From Leptospira barantonii (lineage in GTDB: Bacteria > Spirochaetota > Leptospiria > Leptospirales > Leptospiraceae): a stretch of 64,000 nt of DNA. The stretch lies in contig NZ_NPDS01000007.1 in the NCBI RefSeq assembly GCF_002811925.1, positions 186,001 to 250,000 of the forward strand. Direction: 5' to 3'. Below are positions 1 through 21,336 of the stretch, one piece after another (position 1 is the first letter of the stretch; each line of letters begins with the position of its first letter). The position numbers were made by a program, and so were the translations under genes. A model generated the notes under the pieces. That model was given only the letters and a program-made list of their open reading frames with translations. It did not search any database and had not been told where the DNA came from.

Positions 1-305
<305 letters not shown>

Positions 306-309
<4 letters not shown>

Positions 310-818
310 AAGTACTCATACCACCTTATCAACCTCCTCGAAAAGAAACCGAAACCAAAAATACTTCCAAGAGTAAGAAGAATAGCGCTTCTTCCTTAAA
401 CGGAGGAAGTTCTCTCAATTCGACGGAAGCGGTTGAAAACGTTTCTTCTTCCTTTCTCGATATCCTGGAAGAAATCGTTCCGTCCGGTTCCGAAACGACA
501 AAAGATCTAAACGCGCTTTGGAGAGATCTTCCCGAAATCGAAAAAAGATTTTTGGATCTACCTTCCATCGGAAATTTAGAAGCCTATCAAAAACATATCC
601 AAGCGATTACGAAAGCGGTCATCGACCAAAACATGAGAGTGGAAACTCTCGCAAGAAGAATGAAGGGTGAAGCTAAAAAGATCTATCACGTCGTGAAAAT
701 CATCGACGAAAAAATTCAGATCTTGGCGGAACTCATCATGAACGAAGGCAATTCGGCTTTTAAACTTCTAAAGTCGTTAACGGATATTCGCGGTTTACTC
801 TTGGATATTCAAGAATAG
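306..818 (+). CDS. YaaR-like (DUF327) protein
   Basis: A 170-residue cytoplasmic protein with a TTG start at 306 overlapping the bactofilin stop. The first ~60 residues are low complexity and rich in Lys, Ser and Glu. The rest is predicted all-helical and ends with the YaaR/DUF327 pattern: RMKGEAKKIYHVVKIIDEKI, then LAELIMN, and LLKSLTDIRGLLLDIQE at the very C-terminus. The family is widespread and its function unknown; in Bacillus yaaR also sits in a replication/housekeeping cluster. Coupling to the bactofilin gene suggests a cytoskeleton or envelope role, which is inference. Confidence 0.7.
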
Positions 819-854
819 AAATTTTATACAGTCCGGTGTTTTTTCGTTTTCTCA

Positions 855-1883
855 TTACGGAAACGGATCTTTCACTTTCAAATCCAACTGATTCATCAAT
901 TGAAATAGTTTTCCGGGGGTTTTAAAAGAATCCTTCAGGTGTTTCACGTTCAGTCGTTTTTTCTGAGACAAAATTAGAAGAACGTTATATTCGTATTCTT
1001 TCGTAGCCTTTATAAAAGAGTCCACGCCGAATTCCTCCAAAATCAGCGAGGTTTTACGTTCTAAATTCTCGATTATTCTTCCGTAGACGTCTTCCAAAGA
1101 TCGAAACCAATTCTCCACATTGGAAATAAATTCGGCGACTTCCGGTTGTTTAGAATTTCGTATTTTCGAAATTTCTCTTTGAATTTTTTCAAACTCGAAC
1201 GTTCTCCAGGGCTTCGCTCGAACGACTTCGACCTGCCATTTTTCCATCTCCGATTTCCAGTAATTTCGATCGGCCTTCACCGAATAGATCCGAAAGTCGG
1301 GAAGAGTTACCGCAGTTAAGAATCCTCCGAAACAAGCTCCGGTATCAAGTCCATAGATTTTATCGCCGTAAATTCGAGCGACATCGCCAACGACACGATG
1401 ACCGAAGAGGACCGGCTTTTGAACTTGGTACAGACTCGTCCAATCTTCCGATCCGATTTTATTCGTAAGATATTTTTCCCCGGAAGTGCTTCCCATCAAA
1501 ACTTCCTTTTTCTGATCCTTCAATGGAACATCCGGTTCGATCGCGGCGTGAACTATAATCGCCGATTCGGTTTCGTAGTAATGAGGAAGATTCCGTACCC
1601 ATTCTAAAAATTCTTTGTAACGAGTTCCGAACTGAACTTTAACGATCTCTTGAGAATAAGAAAGGACCTGATTGTGATGTTTGTTTTCGTGATTGCCCAT
1701 AACCACGATATGTTTTGGATTCTCTTTAAAGAACTGATATACTTTTACGGAATCGGGTCCGCGATCTACGATATCCCCAACGGATATGATCCGATCCGTT
1801 TCCTCCGAATAGTTGAGCGCCTTTAAAAGCGACATCAACTCATCGTAACAACCGTGAATATCTCCGATTACAATGTCTCTCAT
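855..1883 (-). CDS. Calcineurin-like metallophosphoesterase (PrpE/ApaH-type)
   Basis: A 342-residue protein whose N-terminal ~220 residues carry the PPP-type phosphoesterase motifs in order: GDIHG (7-11), GDIVDRGPD, GNHENK, HAAIEP and FGHRVVG, which supply the two-metal site. Such enzymes are either protein Ser/Thr phosphatases or symmetrical diadenosine tetraphosphate hydrolases; the sequence cannot separate these. The C-terminal ~110 residues are charged and helical, an extension beyond the usual ~240-residue enzyme. It lies 60 bp downstream of parB on the same strand and may be transcribed with rsmG-parA-parB. Confidence 0.8.
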   Translation of the reverse strand: MRDIVIGDIHGCYDELMSLLKALNYSEETDRIISVGDIVDRGPDSVKVYQFFKENPKHIVVMGNHENKHHNQVLSYSQEIVKVQFGTRYKEFLEWVRNLPHYYETESAIIVHAAIEPDVPLKDQKKEVLMGSTSGEKYLTNKIGSEDWTSLYQVQKPVLFGHRVVGDVARIYGDKIYGLDTGACFGGFLTAVTLPDFRIYSVKADRNYWKSEMEKWQVEVVRAKPWRTFEFEKIQREISKIRNSKQPEVAEFISNVENWFRSLEDVYGRIIENLERKTSLILEEFGVDSFIKATKEYEYNVLLILSQKKRLNVKHLKDSFKTPGKLFQLMNQLDLKVKDPFP

Positions 1884-1943
1884 AACTATCTCGTTTCAAC
1901 AACGGAGCTATGATCGATTTGATTGGAATTCTAAAGTGGAAAA

Positions 1944-2819
1944 CTAAAGACCCAAAGCGTTTAGGATTTTTTCCATCGCCTCAAGATTCGGATAAGCGAT
2001 CGTCATCTTTCCTTTGCCGGAACTTTGATTATGACCGATTTCAATTTTCATAGAATATTTTCTGCGGAATTTATTTTCCAACTCTACGATGTTCACGTCT
2101 TTGCGAGGTTTTTTCTTTTCCGGCGTGGAAGAACGTTCTTCGGTAAGATTGGAAACCAAGTCTTCTACCTGTCTTGCAGTCAGACCTTTCTCGGCGATTT
2201 GATACGCGAGTTGTTCTATCTTTTTCCGATCGGCTAAAGAAAGAAGAGGTCTTGCGTGACCTTCGGAAATTCTTCCGTTTTTAATCAGATCTTGAACCGA
2301 ATCCGGAAGCTGAAGAAGACGAATCAAATTTGAAATCGTGGAACGATTCTTACCCACTCGTGTGGAGATATCGGTGATTTTTAAATTCAATTTTTCGGAA
2401 AGAGTTTTATATGCGAGCGCTTCTTCGATCGGATTCAAATCCTCTCGTTGAATGTTTTCGATGATCGCCATTTCCATCGATTGATTTTCGGAAACGTTCT
2501 TAACAACCGCAGGAATTTTTACAAAACCGGCAAGTTTACAAGCGCGGTAACGACGTTCACCTGCAATGATTTCATAACCCGAGTCCAACTGTTTAACCAC
2601 GATCGGCTGGATAACTCCGTGAGCCTTGATCGTTTCCGAAAGTTCTCTCAGAGATTCTTCCGAAAAAGTTTTTCTTGGTTGGCCCGGATTGGGGCGAATT
2701 TCGCTGATCTTGATTTCACGGAGCGCGCCGTCCGAAGAAGATTCGATCGGCGTTTTGTTTTCGTTGACCGGAATTAAATTTCCAAGACCTCTACCGAGGG
2801 CTTTGGGTTTGATTGCCAT
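1944..2819 (-). CDS. parB: Chromosome partitioning protein ParB
   Basis: A 291-residue ParB/Spo0J. After a short N-terminal stretch beginning with the usual [13 protein letters not shown] it has the ParB/Srx CTPase domain with GERRYRA and [14 protein letters not shown], then a helix-turn-helix that reads parS, and a C-terminal dimerisation domain after a charged linker (EKKKPRKD). ParB loads at parS as a CTP-dependent clamp and spreads, organising the origin region. It follows parA with a 2-bp gap. A perfect parS core at 6991-7004 and a near match at 8107-8120 are plausible targets. Length and motifs are normal. Confidence 0.96.
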   Translation of the reverse strand: MAIKPKALGRGLGNLIPVNENKTPIESSSDGALREIKISEIRPNPGQPRKTFSEESLRELSETIKAHGVIQPIVVKQLDSGYEIIAGERRYRACKLAGFVKIPAVVKNVSENQSMEMAIIENIQREDLNPIEEALAYKTLSEKLNLKITDISTRVGKNRSTISNLIRLLQLPDSVQDLIKNGRISEGHARPLLSLADRKKIEQLAYQIAEKGLTARQVEDLVSNLTEERSSTPEKKKPRKDVNIVELENKFRRKYSMKIEIGHNQSSGKGKMTIAYPNLEAMEKILNALGL

Positions 2820-2821
2820 TC

Positions 2822-3560
2822 TTAATTCTTCCCTGCAACTTCCAGAGCAAGACTTCTATAACTCTGAGCGCCAACTCCTTCCGGATCATAACTCATGATC
2901 GTTTGTCCGAAAGAAGGAGCTTCGCTTAATTTTACGTTTCTTGGAATGATGGTCGTATAAACTTTATCTTTGAAATAAGACTTAACATCTTCGGCGACTT
3001 GATTCGCAAGATTGGTTCTCTTATCGAACATCGTCAGAAGAACTCCTTCCAGTTCCAAGGAAGGATTGAGTTGGTTTTGCACGAGGGAAATGATCTTCAT
3101 CAATTGGGTGAGACCTTCCAACGCGAAGTATTCCGTTTGAAGAGTGATCATCACACTGTCGGCGGCACAAAGAGCGTTGATCGTTAAAATTCCCAAAGAA
3201 GGAGGACAATCGATAAGAATGTAATCATATTCTGTCCGAAGTTCCGCGGTTGCGTTTTTCAGTCTATATTCTCTTTGATCTTCCGCAAGAAGATCCGCCT
3301 CGGCGCCGCTCAAGTTGATATTGGAAGGAATGATATGAAGATTATTTACGTTTGTTCTTTGAATACATTCGTTTGCGGAAGATTCACCTAACAGTAACTC
3401 ATACGAAGTTTTTCCGAGTGTATTGATTTCGATTCCAAGACCGGAGCCGGAGTTACCCTGCGGATCCATATCGATGATCAAAACCTTTTTTCCGATCGAA
3501 GCAAGGTTGGCCGCGAGATTGATGGAGGTTGTCGTTTTTCCGACACCGCCCTTTTGATTG

Positions 3561-3583
<23 letters not shown>
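2822..3583 (-). CDS. parA: Chromosome partitioning ATPase ParA (Soj)
   Basis: A Walker-type ParA ATPase of ~253 residues. The start chosen is ATG at 3583, giving [18 protein letters not shown], the normal N-terminus of the family; the open frame extends 17 codons upstream to 3634, but that stretch overlaps rsmG and is not typical. Visible motifs are the deviant Walker [16 protein letters not shown] and DCPPSLG. ParA binds DNA non-specifically when ATP-loaded and is stimulated by ParB, driving origin segregation. The start lies 23 bases inside the 3' end of rsmG, so rsmG-parA-parB look like one transcription unit. Confidence 0.96.
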
Positions 3584-4325
<742 letters not shown>

Positions 4326-4406
4326 GTTGCTAGGTTAGAATTTTGTTCCATTTTGTCTTCACAGTTTCGAGTTCTTGTCTTCAGTTCCTTTAGATTTCCG
4401 GAAGTT

Positions 4407-4540
4407 GTGGGAACTCTTACACGAGTTTACCATTCGATAAGACTTCGAGAGCATTCACCGAACTCGAAGCGACGTAATCTGAAGGATCTCATACAAATTT
4501 ATTACCATACGATAAAACTTCGAAATGTAGGAACTCCCAC
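4407..4540. repeat. Intergenic composite repeat with GGAACTC-core arms
   Basis: Within the 392-base gene-free stretch between rsmG and the M20 peptidase gene, GTGGGAACTCTTACA (4407-4421) and TGTAGGAACTCCCAC (4526-4540) form imperfect inverted arms. Inside them a 22-base block starting TTACCAT is directly repeated at 4427-4448 and 4502-4523 with two mismatches. The core GGAACTC recurs in other intergenic regions of this window (8145-8158, 12391-12403). I see no coding potential; an 84-codon open frame across it (4308-4562) looks random. Confidence 0.55.
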
Positions 4541-4672
4541 CGAACTTAGAAAACCAACTTGAGTTTCCTGCACGCGCATCTGCAACGCGACGGTGGAAAA
4601 ATTTAAAGAGAAGTTTAAGAAAGGAATTTTAGAAAAGATTCAAAAACTGAAAAGGAACTCATATCGCGATCG

Positions 4673-4708
4673 AAAAAGTTCAGAGTGAAAATTCTCACCC
4701 TGAACTTT
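4673..4708 (-). terminator. Rho-independent terminator of the M20 peptidase gene
   Basis: Arms at 4675-4688 and 4695-4708 pair over 14 positions around a 6-nt loop. The single non-Watson-Crick position is a G-U wobble on the minus-strand transcript. On the minus strand the hairpin begins about 10 bases after the stop of the 4718-6172 gene and is followed by TTTTT (4677-4673). Position and orientation fit an intrinsic terminator for that gene. Confidence 0.8.
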
Positions 4709-4717
4709 GAAAACAAA

Positions 4718-6172
<1,455 letters not shown>

Positions 6173-6325
6173 TTGTAATTCTCCTCGGTGCGGAAGAAAA
6201 TAACGCGTCCCTCTTTCCTTTCAAGGCATTTACATCGATGATTTTGTTTGTTTTTCGTCCGTGTTTTTGATTTGCCGTTAACCTTTTGGATCGTTTTCCG
6301 ATGATTGTAGGGTAGAGGTTATACT

Positions 6326-7054
6326 ATGTTTCGAGTTTTCTTTCTCTTCTTACTCTTTCCCGGTCTTATCTTCGGAGTTACTCCCGGCAAATGGTCTCAT
6401 ATCGATAAGTATGTTTTCGGAAACAACACCAACGGCCCCGTAAAAGAGATAGTTAAGAATGCAAGCGGTGAAGTTGTTTATTCCGCCGCTTATGAATATG
6501 ATTCTTCCGGCAAGCTCATCAAAGAAACTTATCTAAACGCGGATGGAAATGCGGACGGCTCTACCGTATTCCAATACAAAGAAGGGAAGGTAGTTCGCGA
6601 AGAACTCTTCGATAAGGACAATGTTCTTCTCGAAACAAAAACCTTTCGATACAATCCGAAGGGCCAAATCGATCTCGTAGAAGTTTTTAATAAAGAGAAT
6701 AAACTTCTTCTAAAGTCTAACATCAATTCTTGGGATAAGGAATTCGTAAAATCGGGACAAACCAATTGGCCGGATTCAAAAGAAATAGAAACTTTTACTC
6801 TAATTCAAGATGATAAAAATCCGAGAGTTCTGATTCAAAATATCTATAACGAAGAAAAGAAACAGATCGCTTCCACTAAGTTCGAGTATGATGAGAAGGG
6901 TAAGTTACTGACTCGTATCAATGTTCAAGGCGAACAAGAGAGAAAGAATCAACTCAACTACGGTGCGAACAATCAGCTCCAGAGTTTTACGTTTCACGTG
7001 AAACAGAACAATAAGTGGGAGCTTCAAAAAACCCACGAACTGATCTACAAATGA
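6326..7054 (+). CDS. Exported protein with RHS/YD-like repeats; gene contains a parS core
   Basis: A 242-residue protein with an N-terminal signal peptide ([17 protein letters not shown]). The mature part repeats a beta-hairpin unit of the type [13 protein letters not shown] / [12 protein letters not shown] / [13 protein letters not shown] / [13 protein letters not shown], resembling RHS/YD or MORN-type repeats of surface proteins. No catalytic motif is visible. The 3' part of the gene carries a perfect 14-base parS core (6991-7004), read as codons for FHVKQ, so the DNA there may serve segregation as well as coding. The role of the protein is unknown. Confidence 0.6.
   Translation: MFRVFFLFLLFPGLIFGVTPGKWSHIDKYVFGNNTNGPVKEIVKNASGEVVYSAAYEYDSSGKLIKETYLNADGNADGSTVFQYKEGKVVREELFDKDNVLLETKTFRYNPKGQIDLVEVFNKENKLLLKSNINSWDKEFVKSGQTNWPDSKEIETFTLIQDDKNPRVLIQNIYNEEKKQIASTKFEYDEKGKLLTRINVQGEQERKNQLNYGANNQLQSFTFHVKQNNKWELQKTHELIYK
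6991..7004. other. parS: parS core site (ParB binding), perfect
   Basis: GTTTCACGTGAAAC occurs exactly, flanked by C and A; the widely conserved 16-base parS of ParB/Spo0J systems is this core flanked by T and A. It lies 3.4 kb from parA and ~7 kb from the origin, on the same side as parAB, where functional parS sites usually cluster. It is inside the coding region of the 6326-7054 gene, which is common for parS. Confidence 0.88.
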
Positions 7055-7076
7055 TTTTTTCTTGGAAAGGATAGGC

Positions 7077-7195
7077 TGAGCGATCGACGGGAACCTCTAA
7101 CCCTTACCGAAGTCTTTATATCGATATTACTCTGCAGAAGATCTTAAGAAGTAATCGTTAAAGACCGTAAGGCTTTTAGAGACTCCCGATTGAAC
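7077..7195. repeat. Long imperfect inverted repeat between convergent genes
   Basis: Arms at about 7077-7131 and 7150-7195 pair imperfectly over ~45 positions: CGGGA...CTCTAA...CCTTAC...TCTTTA...CGAT...TACT on the left matches the reverse complement of the right arm with small gaps. The centre holds short palindromes (TCTGCAGA, TCTTAAGA). It fills the gap between the 6326-7054 gene and the converging DUF1963 gene. It could be a degenerate MITE-like element or a bidirectional terminator; no U-tract is clear. Confidence 0.6.
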
Positions 7196-7196
7196 T

Positions 7197-7787
7197 TCAA
7201 TGCTGACTGATTACAAAAACATTTTCAAAATTCTTCTGCTCCAAATCCTTTTTATCTATAAAGAAATGAAGAACGCTCTCTACCTTTCCTTTCAAGTCGC
7301 CGATCTCATTCGTATTCACTTGAAGAAGTGAAATTCGATCTTCTTTAGAATAATCCGCACCCGATACAAAGACCGCTCCTCCAATACGGGAAATTTTCAT
7401 CGTCGTAAAGTAGTCTTTGTTGTTTCTATCGACATCATTCATTTCCTGAAATGAGATTGGGTATGTCGAGAACGGGTATTCGATATCCATATACTTCGTA
7501 TCGATATTTTGCGGGACTGCTGAACTCAAAGATTGTTCTTCGTCCACGAAAATGACTCTTCCATACTCGGTTGTATCATCGAGTTGACAGAAAAATAATA
7601 ATAGTCCCGTCGGGGAGATTTCATTTTCAAAATCTTTCAGATTGATCTGGCATAAAAATGGGATGTCTTCTTCCGAATCGTTCTGCGGATAAAAAGTTCC
7701 AGAGGGAAGGTTAGGGTGACCGCCGAACTTAGATTTTCCTAAATCAACTTCTGACGGGGAGGAAACTATAATTTTTATGGGCTTCAT
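7197..7787 (-). CDS. DUF1963 (YwqG-like) protein
   Basis: A 196-residue soluble protein without a signal peptide. It carries the DUF1963/YwqG pattern: [15 protein letters not shown] near residues 20-34, then [12 protein letters not shown] and [12 protein letters not shown], with the usual alternating beta structure behind. In other bacteria these proteins often sit in polymorphic-toxin or immunity neighbourhoods, but nothing nearby supports that here. Function unknown. Start is ATG at 7787; upstream lie ~475 bases without a gene. Confidence 0.7.
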   Translation of the reverse strand: MKPIKIIVSSPSEVDLGKSKFGGHPNLPSGTFYPQNDSEEDIPFLCQINLKDFENEISPTGLLLFFCQLDDTTEYGRVIFVDEEQSLSSAVPQNIDTKYMDIEYPFSTYPISFQEMNDVDRNNKDYFTTMKISRIGGAVFVSGADYSKEDRISLLQVNTNEIGDLKGKVESVLHFFIDKKDLEQKNFENVFVISQH

Positions 7788-8064
7788 TGGAAAGGTTCCT
7801 TATGTTTTATGATCAACAACAGAAATCTTAACTCAACATTACTGAACTAAGACATCTCTTCTTGATTGGCAGATGTAGCATTTGATTCTTTAAAAGAGCG
7901 AGTAAAAATATTCTACCGGATATACGGAAATATAAATGGGCTTTCCACATGTAGGATCAGTAACAATAAATCCGAAATGCAAGCGGTGAATATAAGCATT
8001 TTTGCTTCAGAGATTTTACTTCGATCAATACGATCAGAGAGAAGCGGTATAAAAAGAAGGGGCT

Positions 8065-8097
8065 TTATAAAAGAAAAAGCCCGGAAGTTCCGGGCTT
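8065..8097 (-). terminator. Intrinsic terminator downstream of mnmG
   Basis: AAGCCCGG (8077-8084) and CCGGGCTT (8090-8097) form a perfect 8-bp stem around AAGTT. On the minus strand the hairpin is followed by TTTTTCTTTT. It lies ~165 bases beyond the mnmG stop in the right orientation. The rest of the 7788-8262 gap holds a near-parS and a palindrome (listed separately); an 83-codon open frame at 7866-8117 looks random. Confidence 0.75.
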
Positions 8098-8106
8098 CTA
8101 AAAAAC

Positions 8107-8120
8107 GTTTCATGTGAAAC
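8107..8120. other. parS: parS-like site, one mismatch
   Basis: GTTTCATGTGAAAC differs from the parS core only at one central base (T for C). It lies between the mnmG terminator and the mnmG stop, 1.1 kb from the perfect site at 6991-7004. Single-mismatch parS sites bind ParB in other species, so it is a plausible second loading site, probably weaker. Confidence 0.6.
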
Positions 8121-8144
8121 GCGAACGGGAAATCGGATTCTCTT

Positions 8145-8158
8145 GTCGGAGTTCCGAC
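8145..8158. repeat. Short palindrome GTCGGA-GT-TCCGAC
   Basis: A 6-bp perfect dyad around GT. Its reverse complement core GTCGGAACTCCGA recurs upstream of dnaA at 12391-12403, and related GGAACTC cores occur at 4407-4540. It appears to be a dispersed intergenic motif; no function can be assigned. Confidence 0.5.
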
Positions 8159-8262
8159 TTGCGACTCCGACCGCGCAATCACGACTTCGAGTAACTTGCA
8201 GAAAAAATCTCAAACCCGAGTAGTCGTTCCAACAATTCTTTCCGCGAGAGAACAAACAAAGA

Positions 8263-10170
<1,908 letters not shown>

Positions 10171-10265
10171 CGAGATTAAACTTCCTGAAAATTAATTACT
10201 AAATTTAGAACGAGATGTTTTGCAAGGTTCGGCGCTTCGATCGCAAGATGAATCGACAGCAGACC

Positions 10266-10306
<41 letters not shown>

Positions 10307-10312
10307 CGTTCC

Positions 10313-11236
<924 letters not shown>

Positions 11237-11254
11237 GAAAGAAGGAACTACTTC

Positions 11255-12181
11255 GTGTTTCAACTCGATGATATCTTAGGACAAGAAGTTGCTCTTACTT
11301 TTTTAAAAAGATATGTGTCGAAGCCGGAGACGATTCCTCCTCTCCTAATCTTTCACGGACCGGACGGAACCGGAAAAGAATCCGCCTCGGAACGTTTTAT
11401 TAAGAATGTATTGTGTTTCGAAGGAAACTCCTGTGGAGTCTGCGCATCTTGCAAAGCATTCATGCACAACTCGCATCCCGATTACATTCGGTTTCCAGAA
11501 GAAAGCGGTAAGATCATTCCTATCGGAAGCGAAGACAATCCCGAAGAATTTTCGATTCGATGGTTGATCCGTTCCCGTTTAAACTATCGTCCTCATCTTT
11601 CACGATTTCGTTTTATCGTTTTTCCGGACGCTTCTCTCATCGGTAACGAAGCGGAGACCGCATTGTTAAAATCCTTGGAAGAAGCTCCGCCGTTTTCAAG
11701 GTTTATCTTTATCGTAAACAATATAGATAAACTTAAAGAGACCATCGTAAGTAGAGCGATCTGTGTTCCGTTCCAATTTCTAAATCAGAACGATCTGAAA
11801 AAAATCAACGCGACACTCGGAGTTTCCACTCTTCCGTTTCAGGGAGGAAGTCTTACGTCATCGGAATGTCCTCAAGAAGTAACGGATCTTGTTCAGGAAA
11901 AAATCAAGGATAGACTCGAAACACAACTCGATCTTTTAAAACTCGAGTCTTGGATTCTTTCTTACAAAGACGAACATCCTGAGTGGAAAGAGAATTTTTC
12001 TTACAAAGAATTCTTGGAGCTAGTAAGTCTTGTTTTGATCTACGAATATACGAGAACCGGTTACGAAAATAATCTCCAAAAGATAGAAGCAATCTTTCAG
12101 TTCAAGGCCGAACTCCATAAAAGAATCATCGGAATCGATACTATCGCTCTTTCCAGATTGTTTTTTCGTCTTTCTCTTTGA
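11255..12181 (+). CDS. holB: DNA polymerase III clamp-loader subunit delta' (HolB)
   Basis: A 308-residue AAA+ clamp-loader protein with a GTG start. N-terminal LDDILGQEVAL and HGPDGTGKES (a P-loop) precede a zinc-binding cysteine set (C at FEGNSCGVCASCKAF), then HPDY, ALLKSLEEAPPFSRF and the SRAI arginine region. This is the layout of delta'/tau-gamma N-terminal domains; the short length (no C-terminal extension) points to delta' rather than DnaX. The HolA partner is at 26327-27415. Confidence 0.85.
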   Translation: MFQLDDILGQEVALTFLKRYVSKPETIPPLLIFHGPDGTGKESASERFIKNVLCFEGNSCGVCASCKAFMHNSHPDYIRFPEESGKIIPIGSEDNPEEFSIRWLIRSRLNYRPHLSRFRFIVFPDASLIGNEAETALLKSLEEAPPFSRFIFIVNNIDKLKETIVSRAICVPFQFLNQNDLKKINATLGVSTLPFQGGSLTSSECPQEVTDLVQEKIKDRLETQLDLLKLESWILSYKDEHPEWKENFSYKEFLELVSLVLIYEYTRTGYENNLQKIEAIFQFKAELHKRIIGIDTIALSRLFFRLSL

Positions 12182-12515
12182 TCTATATTCTATTTTTAGA
12201 ATGTAACTACCGTCAAAAATACGTTAACATGCGTTAGTCGAAATAGAGAATCGTTCGAGTTTCCCCTTTGTGACATAATTAATTATCCCAAACATAAACT
12301 TCTCCTTTTTTTGGCCAAGAATTCGGATTCCGGAATTTTCATTTGAGTACAAGAGTTATTCTAAAAATACTGTATTCTCGTTCATAGGTCGTCGGAACTC
12401 CGAAGACGAAGTCGAAAATCGTATCATTCAACCGAATCGGAAAAGTTTTTCGATTCGAACCCGTAAAAGCCCCTTCGTGCGAGGGATTTTTGTTTTATTA
12501 TTTTTGGAGGAAGCG
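12182..12515 (+). promoter_or_regulatory. dnaA upstream region with GGAACTCC palindrome and AAAATACTGTATT motif
   Basis: A 334-base gene-free stretch. It holds a small AT stem-loop just after holB (12187-12202, ATTCTA/TAGAAT), the sequence AAAATACTGTATT (12364-12376) that recurs in the palindrome at 43730-43744, and the dyad GTCGGAACTCCGA (12391-12403) related to 8145-8158. A terminator-like hairpin ends the region (listed separately). I found no consensus DnaA box here, so the origin is more likely on the other side of dnaA. Confidence 0.45.
12470..12500 (+). terminator. Terminator-like hairpin in the dnaA leader
   Basis: CCCT (12471-12474) pairs with AGGG (12482-12485), optionally extended by CG/CG inside, and is followed by ATTTTTGTTTTATTATTTTT running up to the dnaA ribosome binding site GGAGG (12506-12510). 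It could end readthrough from holB or act as an attenuator for dnaA. The stem is short, so this is tentative. It also argues against a dnaA start at GTG 12477, which lies inside the hairpin. Confidence 0.4.
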
Positions 12516-13829
<1,314 letters not shown>

Positions 13830-13860
13830 GATCGAATTTTTTCTACAGTTAAGATTCAGT

Positions 13861-13879
13861 TTTATTTACTGTAAATAAA
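13861..13879. promoter_or_regulatory. Paired, inverted DnaA boxes
   Basis: TTTATTTAC and GTAAATAAA form a perfect 9-bp dyad around a single T, giving two face-to-face TTATTTAC(A/T) boxes. Another TTATTTACA box lies at 13925-13933 on the minus strand. They sit directly after the dnaA stop and may also mediate DnaA autoregulation of downstream dnaN; that part is inference. Confidence 0.6.
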
Positions 13880-14052
13880 CTGTTTATAAAGCATCAAAGA
13901 ACCGTTTAAAAAAATCAATAAACCTGTAAATAAGACATAATGCAAAATTACTGTCGCTTCAAGATCAAAAATTGACTCAGAATTATGTCGGAAAAGAAAA
14001 TTCTCTTTTCAAAAAAAATGAGACATATTTCCGTATTCTATAGGAATAGAAA

Positions 14053-14090
<38 letters not shown>

Positions 14091-14139
14091 ACAATAATAA
14101 GAAACCTATTTAATTAAGAAAGAATCTAGGAGAGACAAG

Positions 14140-16354
<2,215 letters not shown>

Positions 16355-16358
<4 letters not shown>

Positions 16359-16819
16359 AAGACGATTTGATTTCATCCAAAAAAATCGAAACCGCAGAGT
16401 TCCGTTCCGTTTTAAATCAAATGGGAATCACGGAAGAAACTCTGCAGGAAAAAATTTCGGTTCATACTTTGAGAAATCGTTGGAAAGAAATTGTAGGACC
16501 GGTGTTCGCCACACATTCCGAAGTGAATTCGATTCAATTTGGTAAGTTGAGAATCATCGTTTCCCATAATGCATACAAACAAGAGTTACTTTTTTTACAG
16601 AACAGAATCATCCGAGAGTCGGCTCGATTCTTGGGAAAAGGAACCGTTCGTTCTATAGAAATTTCCATCGGTAAACTAACCGCTTCCTATTCTCCCTCAT
16701 CGCCCGAGACCAAGGAAAAAAAAGGCTTAGAAGGCAAAGAAGATTTAATCGCTATTCTTGAAAAAGAAACGGATCCCGAAGTTAAAAAACGTTACATAGA
16801 GATTCTTCAATATCTTTGA
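16355..16819 (+). CDS. DUF721/DciA-like protein, candidate helicase loader
   Basis: A 154-residue protein overlapping recF. Residues ~15-110 match the DUF721/DciA pattern: W at [17 protein letters not shown], then [24 protein letters not shown], and a closing beta strand VRSIEISIG. DciA is the ancestral loader or operator of the replicative helicase in bacteria that lack DnaC/DnaI, and often lies beside recF or gyrB. The C-terminal ~45 residues are charged. Family assignment is fairly firm; the loader role is inferred from the family and the origin location. Confidence 0.75.
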
Positions 16820-16856
16820 TCAGTCGATGAATTTCCTTGCCTCCCTATGGTTTTCA

Positions 16857-18810
<1,954 letters not shown>

Positions 18811-18828
18811 TCCGAAGGGAATTCAGAA

Positions 18829-21333
<2,505 letters not shown>

Positions 21334-21336
21334 TCC

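Noticed and set aside
941..950. GTTTCACGTT, half of a parS site
   Set aside because: The second half does not match; a half-site is expected by chance in 64 kb.
7866..8117. 83-codon open frame between DUF1963 and mnmG
   Set aside because: It runs through the mnmG terminator and a near-parS; the protein is of unlikely composition.
12451..12463. T-loop-like GGTTCGAATC on the minus strand
   Set aside because: No acceptor, D or anticodon stem can be built around it, so it is not a tRNA.
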